Notes: a model not told the origin generated them from the letters alone. Positions 45,618 to 54,741 are shown, counted from the first letter of the stretch. The stretch is 64,000 bases of DNA from Subdoligranulum variabile (GCF_025152575.1 NZ_CP102293.1:3162001-3226000), one strand, 5' to 3'. Translations and numbers: made by a program.

Positions 45618-45644
45618 TTAGCACTCAGTTCTCTTGAGTGCTAA
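45618..45644 (-). promoter_or_regulatory. CIRCE operator of groESL
   Basis: TTAGCACTC-N9-GAGTGCTAA, the exact CIRCE inverted repeat, located just downstream of the -10 box. HrcA repressor, encoded elsewhere, would bind it until heat shock. Confidence 0.97.
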
Positions 45645-45648
45645 ACAT

Positions 45649-45677
45649 ATAATAACCACTTTCCCACAAAAAATCAA
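45649..45677 (-). promoter_or_regulatory. Promoter of groESL
   Basis: Minus-strand TTGATT, 17-base spacer, TATTAT, four bases upstream of CIRCE. Confidence 0.85.
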
Positions 45678-45810
45678 GGGGTTTGGATATAAAATTTTTA
45701 TGAACAATTGAAATTTTGGAACAAGGCGGAAAGAAAGACGAGAAGGTGTTTTAGCTCTCGCGCTACGTTGAGTAGTCTGGGGCACTGCATTTGCAATTCC
45801 TCAAAAAGAC

Positions 45811-45850
45811 AAAAAATCGCCGCAGCGCATCAAAACGCTGCGGCGATTTT
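45811..45850 (-). terminator. Terminator of tRNA-Thr
   Basis: AAAATCGCCGCAGCG and CGCTGCGGCGATTTT around an 8-base loop, followed on the minus strand by TTTTTT. Confidence 0.88.
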
Positions 45851-45854
45851 AATC

Positions 45855-45930
45855 TGGAGCTAGTAGTCGGACTTGAACCGACGACCTGCTGATTACGAAT
45901 CAGCTGCTCTACCAACTGAGCCATACTAGC
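45855..45930 (-). tRNA. tRNA-Thr(CGU)
   Basis: Acceptor GCTAGTA/TACTAGC, anticodon loop TTCGTAA (anticodon CGU, reading ACG), T arm GGTTCAAGTCC, 73 bases plus encoded CCA. Confidence 0.95.
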
Positions 45931-45949
45931 ACGCAGAAGCAACACTACC

Positions 45950-45977
45950 ATTATACAGATTTTAACGAGCAAGTCAA
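45950..45977 (-). promoter_or_regulatory. Promoter of tRNA-Thr
   Basis: Minus-strand TTGACT, 16-base spacer, TATAAT, about 20 bases upstream of the tRNA. Confidence 0.85.
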
Positions 45978-46015
45978 GCCCTAGCGGTAAAAAAGTATAG
46001 TGTTGCCTGCATTTC

Positions 46016-47026
46016 TTAACAACTTACTTTCAATAGCTGCGCACATCCGTGGAGTCGAACCACAGCGGAGTCGGCCGGAAGGAACAAACAATCCCCGCGG
46101 AAAAATGGAATTGCCTCCGCGCTCTCAGGGAAAGCAACGCCACAGCCATCCACGCACAGTAAAACCTGGAAAGAGTTTTCCCCTGCGGAGACAGCGGCCA
46201 TCTGACGGATGCGTTTGGTATTGATCAGCATCCGTTCCACCATGAAGTATTTACACCGGCACAGCAATTCGCTGGCACAACCAGGCGTATATTTCAAAAC
46301 TCTCATCGGCTGACGAGGATTCTCACCGCTATCCAGGCGCGCCACATCCAGAGCACGGTCGATATGAAGCGTGCGGGGCTTTCCGTTCTTATCAACCCGT
46401 CCGTAATCGTACATACGATAGGTCAGATTGGAACTTTCCTGTATTTCCGCAATCAGCGCTCCTGCTCCTATAGCATGGACTGTGCCGGCCTGGATGTAAA
46501 ACACGTCATCTTTGCGAATACGCACACGCCGCAGATAGTTTTCTACCGTGCCGTTTTCAAGACTTTTACGAAGCGTTTCCCGATCAATCGGGTGATTGAA
46601 TCCATAAACAAGCTCGGCGTCGTCTGCTGCATCCAGGACGTACCACATCTCACTTTTGCCAGACTGGCCATGTTCATGCTCCATGGCGTATTCATCGCTG
46701 GGGTGCACCTGTACAGAAAGATCTCTTTTGGCATCGATGAATTTGATCAGAACCGGCAATTCTCCATCACGGGTGCGGGGATGCGTCCCAAGATACTCCG
46801 GATGGCCGCAAAGGACTTGCCGCAGTGTCTGTCCTGTGAAAGGCCCACTGGCCACCGTGCTGAGGCCATCTGGGTGGGTGGAGCACTCCCACGTTTCCGC
46901 CAGCGGACGCAGGTCGATTCCTTTTGAGAAGTCGTCGTTCAGGCGGTTCCCGCCCCAGAGATAGTCTTTGCCTACCGGGCAAAGCAAAAACGGCTCATTT
47001 TTCGAGAGGGAATTTTTGTTTGTCAT
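46016..47026 (-). CDS. manA: Mannose-6-phosphate isomerase
   Basis: About 336 residues, class I phosphomannose isomerase type. The zinc-binding motif SVQVHPSDEYAMEHEH and the catalytic YIQAGTVHAIG are present. It interconverts fructose-6-phosphate and mannose-6-phosphate, feeding GDP-mannose synthesis. Start at ATG 47026, ten bases after AAGGAG, overlapping manC's end by 32 bases. Last gene of the gmd-fcl-manC-manA operon. Confidence 0.93.
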   Translation of the reverse strand: MTNKNSLSKNEPFLLCPVGKDYLWGGNRLNDDFSKGIDLRPLAETWECSTHPDGLSTVASGPFTGQTLRQVLCGHPEYLGTHPRTRDGELPVLIKFIDAKRDLSVQVHPSDEYAMEHEHGQSGKSEMWYVLDAADDAELVYGFNHPIDRETLRKSLENGTVENYLRRVRIRKDDVFYIQAGTVHAIGAGALIAEIQESSNLTYRMYDYGRVDKNGKPRTLHIDRALDVARLDSGENPRQPMRVLKYTPGCASELLCRCKYFMVERMLINTKRIRQMAAVSAGENSFQVLLCVDGCGVAFPESAEAIPFFRGDCLFLPADSAVVRLHGCAQLLKVSC

Positions 47027-48308
47027 GCACACTGATCTCCTTGCCCAACTGGACCTCGATCAACTTGAGTTCGGTGTCTGCAATAATGGTATGGCGGCAG
47101 CCTGCCTGCATGGTAACCACATCGCCTGCCTGCACAGGCTGCTCCATACCGTCTACAATGGTCCGCCCTGTACCGGAAATCACCGTCCATACCTCATCAC
47201 GCCGGTTGTGGCTGTGATAATTCATGCTGTGGCCCGGATTCAGGGTCACTTTGATGGTCATGCTCTCGTCTTCCACGTCCAACACACGAAAACTGCCCCA
47301 GGATTTTTCGGCAAACATAATCTGCTGGTCAATGGCATCCACGTAGGGTTTGATATAACTGGACTGTTCTTTATCTGAAACCAGGATACCTTCCGGACTG
47401 GCAGAAACCACCACGTCCTTCAGGCCCATGCAGAGAACCGGCACATCCAGCTCATTAAGCACATGAACATTTTCGCAGGTATCGTTCAGAATGGCCTTGC
47501 CGATGCTGGCATCTTCCATGGCTTCGGTCAGTGTGTTCCAGGTTCCCATATCTTTCCACTGTCCCGCAAAGCGCATCACCTGAATGTTGGGTTCTTTCTC
47601 GACCACAGCATAGTCAAAGCTGATCTTCTGCAGGGTTTCGTATTTAGCAAAGAGATCTTGGTAATCGGTAAAATCAATCAGTTGGTGCGCACGCTCCAAA
47701 ACATACTGCAGCCTGTACGCAAAGACACCGCCATTCCACAGGGCCCCCTGCGCAATGTATTCTGCTGCCGTTTTGGTATCCGGCTTTTCTTTGAAGGTCT
47801 TCACTTTGCTGACTGGATCGGCAGTTTCCGGAATGATATAGCCATATTTTTCGCTGGGGTACGTCGGCTCAATCCCCATAAGGGACAGATTGGCCTGCCC
47901 CTCTTCCGCCAAATCCGAGAGCCTTTTGAGCGCTTCAAAGTAATCGTTGTTGACGTAGGGATCGACCGGACATACCACGACGGGCTCTTCCAGTCCAACC
48001 CCTTTCACATCGTGCAGATAAGCGGTTGCCAGGGCAATGGCCGGGAAAGTATCCCGGCGGCAGGGTTCTACACAAACGCCGACGGCATCTCCCAGTTGGT
48101 TGTGAATGGAACTCACCTGCGTCTTGCTTGTAGCAATGGTGACAGTTGCGTCACGGTCGACCTCGGTAATCTGACGGTACACACGCTGGACCATGGACTC
48201 GTAACCGTTCGCCGTCTTAAATATCTTGATGAATTGTTTAGATCGGATATCATTGGACAGCGGCCACAGACGCTTGCCGGAACCGCCGGAAAGCAAAATA
48301 ATATGCAT
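46995..48308 (-). CDS. manC: Mannose-1-phosphate guanylyltransferase (with C-terminal cupin)
   Basis: A 437-residue protein. N-terminal LSGGSGKRLWPLS is the nucleotidyltransferase signature. The last ~110 residues form a cupin (MNYHSHNRRDEVWTVISG) typical of the type II phosphomannose isomerase half of bifunctional ManC enzymes, as in capsule clusters. It makes GDP-mannose from mannose-1-phosphate. A separate manA follows. The phosphomannomutase needed between them is not in this window. Confidence 0.94.
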   Translation of the reverse strand: MHIILLSGGSGKRLWPLSNDIRSKQFIKIFKTANGYESMVQRVYRQITEVDRDATVTIATSKTQVSSIHNQLGDAVGVCVEPCRRDTFPAIALATAYLHDVKGVGLEEPVVVCPVDPYVNNDYFEALKRLSDLAEEGQANLSLMGIEPTYPSEKYGYIIPETADPVSKVKTFKEKPDTKTAAEYIAQGALWNGGVFAYRLQYVLERAHQLIDFTDYQDLFAKYETLQKISFDYAVVEKEPNIQVMRFAGQWKDMGTWNTLTEAMEDASIGKAILNDTCENVHVLNELDVPVLCMGLKDVVVSASPEGILVSDKEQSSYIKPYVDAIDQQIMFAEKSWGSFRVLDVEDESMTIKVTLNPGHSMNYHSHNRRDEVWTVISGTGRTIVDGMEQPVQAGDVVTMQAGCRHTIIADTELKLIEVQLGKEISVHDKQKFPLEK

Positions 48309-48339
48309 AAACTTCTTCCTTTTCTGTCAATACCCGTAA

Positions 48340-49284
48340 TCAGCGTTCTGCGCGCATGGGATTGTGAAGGAAGTCTTCGTACGCGAGACGAAGCCCGTCC
48401 TCCAGTTCGGTTTTGTAAGTCCAACCCAGCTTGGTTGCCTTGCTCACGTCCAGCAGCTTGCGAGGTGTGCCGTTGGGCTTGGTGGGATCCCAGCGAATCT
48501 CGCCGGTGTAGCCCACTACTTTGGCCACCAGCTCGGTCAGTTCCTTGATGGTGAGTTCCTTGCCGGTACCGGCGTTGACAGTCTCATTGCCGGAGTAGTT
48601 GTTCATCAGGAAGACACAGAGGTTGGCCAGGTCGTCTACATACAGGAACTCGCGCAGCGGGCTGCCGTCGCCCCAACAGGTGACGTAGGGCAGGCCCTGC
48701 TCCTTGGCTTCATGGAAGCGGCGGATGAGAGCGGGCACCACGTGGCTGTGGGTGGGATGATAGTTATCGTTGGGGCCGTACAGGTTGGTGGGCATGACGC
48801 TGATGTAGTCGGTGCCGTACTGACGGTTGAGATACTCGCAGTATTTGAGGCCCGAAATCTTGGCCAGGGCGTAAGCCTCGTTGGTCTTTTCCAGGGCGGA
48901 GGTAAGCAGGCAGTCTTCCTTCATGGGCTGAGGCGCCATGCGGGGATAGATGCAGCTGGAGCCCAGGAATTCCAGCTTCTTGCAGCCGTTCTTCCAGGCA
49001 GAGTGGATGACGTTCATCTCGAGGGTCATGTTGTCATACATGAAATCGGCCAGCGCTTCCTCATTGGCCACGATGCCGCCGACTTTGGCAGCTGCCAGAA
49101 AGACGTATTCCGGCTTTTCCTTGGCGAAGAACTCTTCCACGGCGTCCTGACGGGTCAGGTCCAGTTCCTTGTGGGTACGAGTGATGATGTTGGTGTAGCC
49201 CTGACGCTGCAGTTCACGGACGATGGCGCTGCCCACCATGCCGCGGTGGCCCGCCACATAAATCTTGGCATTTTTATCCATCAT
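48340..49284 (-). CDS. fcl: GDP-L-fucose synthase
   Basis: A 314-residue short-chain dehydrogenase-type enzyme. Rossmann motif [12 protein letters not shown], active-site SSCIYP and YALAKISG (YxxxK), and LREFLYVDD. It converts GDP-4-keto-6-deoxymannose to GDP-L-fucose (epimerase and reductase). Start ATG 49284 with AAGGAAG nine bases upstream. Coding bases look richer in G and C at third positions than manA/manC. It is directly downstream of gmd and upstream of manC. Confidence 0.95.
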   Translation of the reverse strand: MMDKNAKIYVAGHRGMVGSAIVRELQRQGYTNIITRTHKELDLTRQDAVEEFFAKEKPEYVFLAAAKVGGIVANEEALADFMYDNMTLEMNVIHSAWKNGCKKLEFLGSSCIYPRMAPQPMKEDCLLTSALEKTNEAYALAKISGLKYCEYLNRQYGTDYISVMPTNLYGPNDNYHPTHSHVVPALIRRFHEAKEQGLPYVTCWGDGSPLREFLYVDDLANLCVFLMNNYSGNETVNAGTGKELTIKELTELVAKVVGYTGEIRWDPTKPNGTPRKLLDVSKATKLGWTYKTELEDGLRLAYEDFLHNPMRAER

Positions 49285-49371
49285 GGGATAAGACTTCCTT
49301 TCTACTGTTGGAAACAAGGTAAATGAAATGTTATTGCAAAAGCCGTTTTCTATCCCTTGCAGGCGGATATT

Positions 49372-50460
49372 TTACTTCCGCACGCCCTTCTCCAGGGCTT
49401 CGATCTTGTACAGGTCCACATTCTCTTCGGCACGCTCCACGGCTACCTTGCGCATATCGCTGCGGACCATCAGGCGGACCAGTTCCTCAAAGCTGGTCTT
49501 GGTGGGATTCCAGCCCAGCTCGGTCTTGGCCTTGGTGGGATCCCCCCACAGGTTAACCACGTCGGTGGGACGGTAGAAGTCCGGGCTGACCTCGATGAGT
49601 ACCTTGCCGGTGGCCTTGTCGATGCCCTTTTCTTCCATACCTTCGCCCTGGAACTCCAGCTCAATGCCCACCTCGTGGAAGGCCAGCTGGCAGAATTCCC
49701 GCACGCTGTGCTGCTCGCCGGTGGCGATGACGAAGTCGTCCGGCTTGTCCTGCTGCAGAATCAGCCACATGCACTCCACGTAATCCTTGGCATAGCCCCA
49801 GTCGCGCAGGCTGGACAGATTGCCCAGGTACAGCTTATCCTGCTTGCCCTGGGCAATGCGAGCCGCTGCTAAAGTGATCTTGCGGGTAACGAAGGTCTCG
49901 CCGCGCCGCTCGGATTCATGGTTGAACAGGATACCGGAGCAGCAGTACATGTTGTAGGCTTCCCGGTATTCCTTCACGATCCAGAAGCCGTACTGCTTGG
50001 CCACGGCGTAGGGGCTGTAAGGATGAAACGGAGTCTTTTCGTTCTGGGGGACTTCCTCCACCTTGCCGTACAACTCACTGGTGGACGCCTGGTAGATGCG
50101 GCAGGTCTTTTCCAACCCGCAGACGCGCACCGCTTCCAGTACGCGCAGCACGCCGGTAGCCACCACGTCGGCGGTGTATTCCGGCACGTCAAAGCTGACC
50201 TGCACGTGGCTTTGGGCGGCCAAGTTGTAGATCTCGTCCGGGCGCACTTCGCTGATGATCTTCACCAGGCTGATGGAGTCGCCCAGGTCACCGTAATGCA
50301 AGTGAAACTGGGGATTCCCTTCCAGATGGGCAATGCGCTCCCGGTAGTCCACACTGGAACGGCGGATCATGCCGTGGACGTCGTAGCCTTTTTCGATCAG
50401 GAATTCGGCCAAATAGCTTCCGTCTTGTCCGGTTACACCGGTAATCAATGCTTTTTTCAT
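49372..50460 (-). CDS. gmd: GDP-mannose 4,6-dehydratase
   Basis: A 362-residue dehydratase. Rossmann motif [33 protein letters not shown], active-site STSELYGK, and [11 protein letters not shown]. It converts GDP-mannose to GDP-4-keto-6-deoxymannose. Start at ATG 50460 after AAGGTG; the 18-base sequence before it is identical to that before era. First gene of the operon. Its promoter must lie in 50461-50639, where the only good -10 on this strand (TATAAT at 50584-50589) has a weak -35. Confidence 0.95.
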   Translation of the reverse strand: MKKALITGVTGQDGSYLAEFLIEKGYDVHGMIRRSSVDYRERIAHLEGNPQFHLHYGDLGDSISLVKIISEVRPDEIYNLAAQSHVQVSFDVPEYTADVVATGVLRVLEAVRVCGLEKTCRIYQASTSELYGKVEEVPQNEKTPFHPYSPYAVAKQYGFWIVKEYREAYNMYCCSGILFNHESERRGETFVTRKITLAAARIAQGKQDKLYLGNLSSLRDWGYAKDYVECMWLILQQDKPDDFVIATGEQHSVREFCQLAFHEVGIELEFQGEGMEEKGIDKATGKVLIEVSPDFYRPTDVVNLWGDPTKAKTELGWNPTKTSFEELVRLMVRSDMRKVAVERAEENVDLYKIEALEKGVRK

Positions 50461-50580
50461 ACGTTGTTTCACCTTTCTGCTTGTGGTAACCGCACAGAAC
50501 ACACCACACGGCCCTTCTTTTCTGTTTGCAATTGTATCGTGATTTTCTTTGTTTATACAGGGAAAATCTTGCAGAAGACT

Positions 50581-50612
50581 AGCATTATATTGACTTTCTT
50601 GCTATACTATAA
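50581..50612. promoter_or_regulatory. Divergent promoter region between gmd and the AraC gene
   Basis: About 180 bases separate gmd from the AraC-family gene. A TATAAT on the minus strand (50584-50589) with a poor -35, and TATACT on the plus strand at 50602-50607 with TAGCAT 17 bases upstream, are the best candidates. Weak -35 boxes would fit control by an activator such as the neighbouring AraC protein; inference. Confidence 0.35.
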
Positions 50613-50639
50613 AAAACAGCTGATACGAGGTGATCTTCT

Positions 50640-51500
50640 ACGGATACGCCGCTTTTTGATGGAAAGCTGGTACACTCCAGACGTATTATCTACACACCTT
50701 CTCCCTTTGCCAGAGCCAGTTTACTGCATTTGCAGGAGGTAGGCAACTTGCAGGCTCGGCAGCCGCATGACAGCGCACGCAAGGATCTTTCCTCCTATCT
50801 GTTTTTTCTGGTAGAGCATGGTTCCGGTGCGCTGGAATATGAAGGGGTGCACCGCGGGCTGAAGACTGGAGACTGTGCCTTTTTGGATTGCCGCAGACCA
50901 TATCTGCACCGCACCGGGGAAAATCTTTGGCATTTGCGCTGGGTCCATTTTTTCGGCCCGAATATGGGAGCTATTTACAAAAAGTATGAGGAACGCGGAG
51001 GCCAACCAGTGTTTCGTGCGCGCCAACCGGAACGTTTTTCGCGCCTGTTGCAGGAACTGTACCAACTGGCCGGGTCCGACGACTATGTGCGCGATATGCA
51101 GATTTATGGCAAGCTTGTGGAACTTTTGACCCTTCTAATGGAAGAAAGCTGGCATCCAGGCACTGTACGTGTGACACACGGAAAGAAACAAAATCTTCAG
51201 GAAATCAAGGAATATCTTGACACGCATTTTGCAGAAAAAATCACACTGGACGATCTTTCTGCGAAATTTTACATCAATAAATTTTATTTAACCCGCGTCT
51301 TTAAAGAGCAATTCGGTCAGCCCGTAACAAACTACCTCGTACAATTGCGCATTACTCAGGCCAAACGGATGCTTCGCTTTACTGACCGCAGCATTGAGGC
51401 TATCGCGCAGGATTGCGGCCTGAATGATGCCAACTATTTTTCGCGCCTCTTCAAAAAAGTGGAGGGCGTTCCGCCAGGGGAATACCGCCGCCAGTGGTGA
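50640..51500 (+). CDS. AraC-family transcriptional regulator, start codon ACG
   Basis: About 286 residues if translated from 50640. N-terminal cupin-like sensor part (YLFFLVEHGSGALEYEG, GDCAFLDC) and a C-terminal AraC DNA-binding domain with two helix-turn-helix motifs (ITLDDLSAKFYINKFYLTRV and AIAQDCGLNDANYFSRLFKK). The conserved family N terminus (TPLFDGKLVHSRRIIYTPSP) starts at codon 50643, but where the ATG should be the sequence reads ACG, nine bases after GAGG. The next workable starts are TTG 50730 or 50748, the latter eight bases after AGGAGG, which would lose about 36 residues. Divergent from the fucose operon and a candidate regulator of it. Confidence 0.8.
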   Translation, partial: TDTPLFDGKLVHSRRIIYTPSPFARASLLHLQEVGNLQARQPHDSARKDLSSYLFFLVEHGSGALEYEGVHRGLKTGDCAFLDCRRPYLHRTGENLWHLRWVHFFGPNMGAIYKKYEERGGQPVFRARQPERFSRLLQELYQLAGSDDYVRDMQIYGKLVELLTLLMEESWHPGTVRVTHGKKQNLQEIKEYLDTHFAEKITLDDLSAKFYINKFYLTRVFKEQFGQPVTNYLVQLRITQAKRMLRFTDRSIEAIAQDCGLNDANYFSRLFKKVEGVPPGEYRRQW

Positions 51501-51539
51501 AGAATGGAAGGATTTCACCTCCCCCCTCCTTTGCCCGGC

Positions 51540-51568
51540 TTGACAGTTCTTTCGATTTATGATATCGT
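51540..51568 (+). promoter_or_regulatory. Promoter of the MATE leader
   Basis: TTGACA, 17-base spacer, TATCGT. It lies downstream of the AraC gene's stop and upstream of the hairpin at 51618-51658, so the MATE transcript would begin before that hairpin. Confidence 0.55.
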
Positions 51569-51617
51569 TAAACCAATAAAACACCGTGTGGATTTTTACA
51601 GTGTCACGCTACTTTTC

Positions 51618-51658
51618 GCCACACAATGGTCTGATTTGGATCATTGTGTGGCTTTTTT
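51618..51658 (+). terminator. Terminator, possibly an attenuator, before the MATE gene
   Basis: Stem GCCACACAATG/CATTGTGTGGC with a loop of 13 bases, followed by six T. If transcription begins at the promoter at 51540-51568 it would end here before the coding region, unless an upstream segment (51586-51591, GTGTGG) pairs with the first arm (CCACAC) and prevents it. It may instead simply end the AraC transcript. Confidence 0.75.
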
Positions 51659-51687
51659 GTGTGCTTTTGGGCGAAAGGATCCTGTAT

Positions 51688-53019
51688 ATGAATACCTCTT
51701 TTATGAAAGAAAAGCCGATTTTTCCCCTGCTGACTTCTATGGCGTTACCAATGGTATTTTCGATGCTGGTAAACGCTTTGTATAATATTGTGGACAGCTT
51801 TTTTGTGGCACAGATCAGTGAAGAAGCCATGACGGCGCTCTCGCTGGTTTTTCCGATGCAAAACCTCATCAACGCCATTGCAATCGGTTTTGGGGTGGGT
51901 ATCAACGCGCAGATCGCGCTGCACCTTGGCGCCGGGGCCCAGTGTCGTGCCGATACAGCTGCCACCCACGGTATGCTCTATTCGCTGCTTCACGGTATCG
52001 TGATCACAATCATCAGCATTGCGGTCGTTCAGAAATTTTTGTCCGCGTTCACCGACAACACCCTTGTTATCCACATGGGCACTACCTATGCAACCATCGC
52101 TTTTTCTTTTTCCATTATTATTATGGGGTCGTTGGCTTTTGAAAAAATGTATCAGGCAATCGGGCAAATGAAAATCACTATGTGTGCGTTGGTCGCCGGA
52201 ACCGTCTGCAATATTCTGCTGGACCCCATGATGATTTTTGGCATAGGGCCTTTTCCCAGACTGGGTATCGCCGGAGCTGCCCTGGCTACCGGGATCGGTC
52301 AGACACTGACACTTTGTATTTATCTTGTATATTACAAAACACATTCCCTGCCTGTTCATTTGCGACGTACTTGTCTGTGCCCTAACGGCAGAATGGATTT
52401 ACAGCTGTATGCCATTGGCATTCCTGCCATCTTGAATCTGGCTCTTCCATCGGTCCTGATTTCATTTTTGAATGGGATTCTTTCTGTATTTTCTCAAAGC
52501 TATGTGGTGGTGCTTGGTATTTACTACAAGCTCCAGACCTTTTTGTATCTGCCGGGCAGTGGTATTGTACAAGGCATGCGGCCATTGATTGCGTACAATT
52601 ATGGGGCCGGCGAAACCAAGCGTGTTCGAAAAATCTATCGGCTGACCCTGTGGCTCTGTGCTGCTATTATGGCGATGGGGACAGTGCTGTGTCTGCTGCT
52701 TTCCGACCGGTTGATTTCCTTGTTCACGTCCAACCCGGAAACCATCCGCATTGGACGGCAGGCACTTCGCGTCATCAGTCTTGGCTTTATCATCTCTGCC
52801 GTTTCTGTTGCCTCTTCCGGTGCGCTGGAGGGCCTCGGTAAAGGAGCAGCCTCGCTGGTTATCTCTCTGTTTCGTTACAGCTTTGCGATCATGCCGCTGG
52901 CCTGGATCCTTTGCCGTGCCATGGGCCCCACGGGCGTCTGGCATGCCTTCTGGATCACCGAGGTGATTTCGGCAGGAATCTCCGTGGTTGTATATCAAAA
53001 GAGTGTAAAACTTCCGTAA
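51688..53019 (+). CDS. MATE-family efflux transporter
   Basis: About 443 residues with twelve membrane segments, a MatE pair of six-helix repeats. The first repeat is typical (MALPMVFSMLVNALYNIVDSFF) and the second begins PAILNLALPSVLISF. These antiporters export cationic compounds or, in a subgroup, lipids; the substrate is unknown. Start at ATG 51688, nine bases after AAAGGAT. The leader contains a terminator-like hairpin which may control expression. Nothing else in the same transcript. Confidence 0.9.
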   Translation: MNTSFMKEKPIFPLLTSMALPMVFSMLVNALYNIVDSFFVAQISEEAMTALSLVFPMQNLINAIAIGFGVGINAQIALHLGAGAQCRADTAATHGMLYSLLHGIVITIISIAVVQKFLSAFTDNTLVIHMGTTYATIAFSFSIIIMGSLAFEKMYQAIGQMKITMCALVAGTVCNILLDPMMIFGIGPFPRLGIAGAALATGIGQTLTLCIYLVYYKTHSLPVHLRRTCLCPNGRMDLQLYAIGIPAILNLALPSVLISFLNGILSVFSQSYVVVLGIYYKLQTFLYLPGSGIVQGMRPLIAYNYGAGETKRVRKIYRLTLWLCAAIMAMGTVLCLLLSDRLISLFTSNPETIRIGRQALRVISLGFIISAVSVASSGALEGLGKGAASLVISLFRYSFAIMPLAWILCRAMGPTGVWHAFWITEVISAGISVVVYQKSVKLP

Positions 53020-53034
53020 AACGAAGATTTTCAC

Positions 53035-53063
53035 TTGTGCTGTCACAACACTTGCGGTATGAT
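53035..53063 (+). promoter_or_regulatory. Promoter of the HD-domain gene
   Basis: TTGTGC, 17-base spacer, TATGAT, ending 35 bases before the start codon of the HD-domain gene. Confidence 0.6.
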
Positions 53064-53097
53064 ACAGATATCAGCCTAACGAGAGGACCGTATCATT

Positions 53098-53753
53098 ATG
53101 CCGTTAAATCTGGAACAGATCAAAAAGAGCGAAGAGATCAACAGCTATATACGTAAGGCCGATGAAAGTCTGTCTGCGCTCGGCTATACAGAGCACAGCT
53201 ACGCCCACGCAGGGCGAGTTTCTGCGTTGGCCAGCGAAATCCTTCGTACGCTTGGATACGAGGAAAGAACGGCGGAGTTGGCCGCTATTGCCGGTTGGAT
53301 GCACGATATCGGCAACATCATCAACCGGCACGACCACGCACAGAGCGGCGCGATTATGGCATTCCGGATTCTCGACAAGATGGGCGCCGCCCCGGATGAG
53401 GTTGCGACTGTCATCACGGCGATCGGCAACCATGACGAAGGAACCGCCTATCCTGTCAACGCGGTAGCGGCGGCCCTCATTTAGCGGATAAGACCGACGT
53501 ACGTACTAACCGTGTCCGCAATCAGGATCCAAACACCTTCGATATTTATGATCGCGTGAATTATGCGGTAAAAGAGAGCCAAGTGATTGTCAACGGCGGC
53601 ACGATTCTGTTGCGCTTGAGAATCGACACCACCTCCTGTGCCTTGATGGATTATTTTGAAATTTTTCTGGATCGCATGCGGTTGTGCCGTGAGGTTGCCA
53701 AGGTGTTGGGCCAGACCTTCGCCCTGGAGATCAACGGACAAAAGATGATCTGA
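53098..53753 (+). pseudogene. HD-domain phosphohydrolase broken by a one-base frameshift
   Basis: The first frame (53098-53484) encodes an HD domain: YAHAGRVSALASEIL, then GWMHDIGNIINRHDHAQ, the HD pair. It stops at TAG 53482 after AVAAALI. In the next frame (53481-53753) the sequence continues without a gap as LADKTDVRTNRVRNQDP, ending DYFEIFLDRMRLCREVAKVL and INGQKMI. Together they would make about 219 residues, a normal length for this family. A single T lost from a T run at 53480-53482 (ATTTAG instead of ATTTTAG) explains the break. It may be a real mutation or a sequencing error. Confidence 0.85.
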
Positions 53754-53757
53754 TTCA

Positions 53758-53796
53758 CAAAAGAGCTTGCTGCGTAATGCAACAAGCTCTTTTTTC
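53758..53796. terminator. Bidirectional terminator after the HD gene
   Basis: AAGAGCTTG and CAAGCTCTT around a 13-base loop with A and T tracts on both sides. It also follows the stop of the leftward gene at 53797. Confidence 0.85.
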
Positions 53797-54741
53797 TCAG
53801 AACCGGGCATAATCCCGCCAATATCGTACAGCTGTTTTCCAGGCTCCATCATTCTTCACAATCGTTTTCAAAAGATCCGGCCAAAAGGAAAAGTCGCTCC
53901 ATTGCGACGGAATCAACCAGCCGGGAAGGGCGTGGAGCAGCACGGGCAGTGCCAGCGCCCCACCCGTTGCCAGGAAAAACCATAATACGTTCCGGGCAAA
54001 AATCCCCCAGGAGATACTCATGCGAATCCATGCAATCAGCAACACAGCCACCGTAAGAATCCCCGGCAGCCAGCAAAGAAACTGCACAATCATGACGCGC
54101 TGAGGACCGTAGTAAATCCACTGGGGTGCAGGCAGCCCTGCGGATGTACGCCACTGTTCCACATCGGCCATAGGCGTATCTTTGGACACACCGCGCAGCT
54201 CTGCACAGGTCAGTCGCTGCCGGGACGGATAAAGCACAACTTTGTCCTCTGCGGAAAATACCCCTGTGATTTCATAAAATTCTCCCGCCAGCTCGATTTG
54301 CAAGCCTTCCATCCAGACACTGCCATATATCGATTGTACCAATCCATCAGAAATCGAACATGTTTTCCCCGTGCTGCCGGGAGCACCTCCACGAAGATAC
54401 CGTGCCGGCAGACAATCCGCCGCTTCTCCGCAAAATCCAATACAAGTTACGTCGTCTTCCCAGCGTCCATCGCCGGCCTTGACCATTGCCGTATTCTGTC
54501 CCCAGAAGCTGGCATATATACGGGAATCATGATCGGCATCGCTTTGGTAAGCGGTCACTGCCTGCATTTCCTCTTCTGTGAGGGCCTCCGCGAAGCGCAA
54601 ACTGGTTGTAGCGTATAAACGCTCCTGCTCGGCAGCATACCGCCACAGAAAAAGTGAAACCAACGCGGCTCCAAACAGCCATAGAGCCGGCCAACTCCGA
54701 CGGGATGCGGGCGACAACGCAGGACACTCAGAATTTCTCAT
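53797..54741 (-). CDS. Membrane protein of a MacB/ABC-permease-like efflux unit
   Basis: About 314 residues: a first membrane helix (residues ~18-34), a large outside region (~35-215) with a pattern like the periplasmic core of FtsX/MacB permeases (LPARYLRGGAPGSTG, SVWMEGLQIELAGEFYEITGVF), then at least two helices. The usual third and fourth helices are not obvious, so it may be truncated or a separate family. It overlaps the adaptor gene (54728) by 14 bases, so the two belonged to one exporter operon. ATP-binding partner not present. Confidence 0.55.
   Translation of the reverse strand: MRNSECPALSPASRRSWPALWLFGAALVSLFLWRYAAEQERLYATTSLRFAEALTEEEMQAVTAYQSDADHDSRIYASFWGQNTAMVKAGDGRWEDDVTCIGFCGEAADCLPARYLRGGAPGSTGKTCSISDGLVQSIYGSVWMEGLQIELAGEFYEITGVFSAEDKVVLYPSRQRLTCAELRGVSKDTPMADVEQWRTSAGLPAPQWIYYGPQRVMIVQFLCWLPGILTVAVLLIAWIRMSISWGIFARNVLWFFLATGGALALPVLLHALPGWLIPSQWSDFSFWPDLLKTIVKNDGAWKTAVRYWRDYARF

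Noticed and set aside
53482..53484. Recoding of the TAG in the HD-domain gene
   Set aside because: The downstream coding part is in another frame, so a stop readthrough would not restore it; a one-base loss does.
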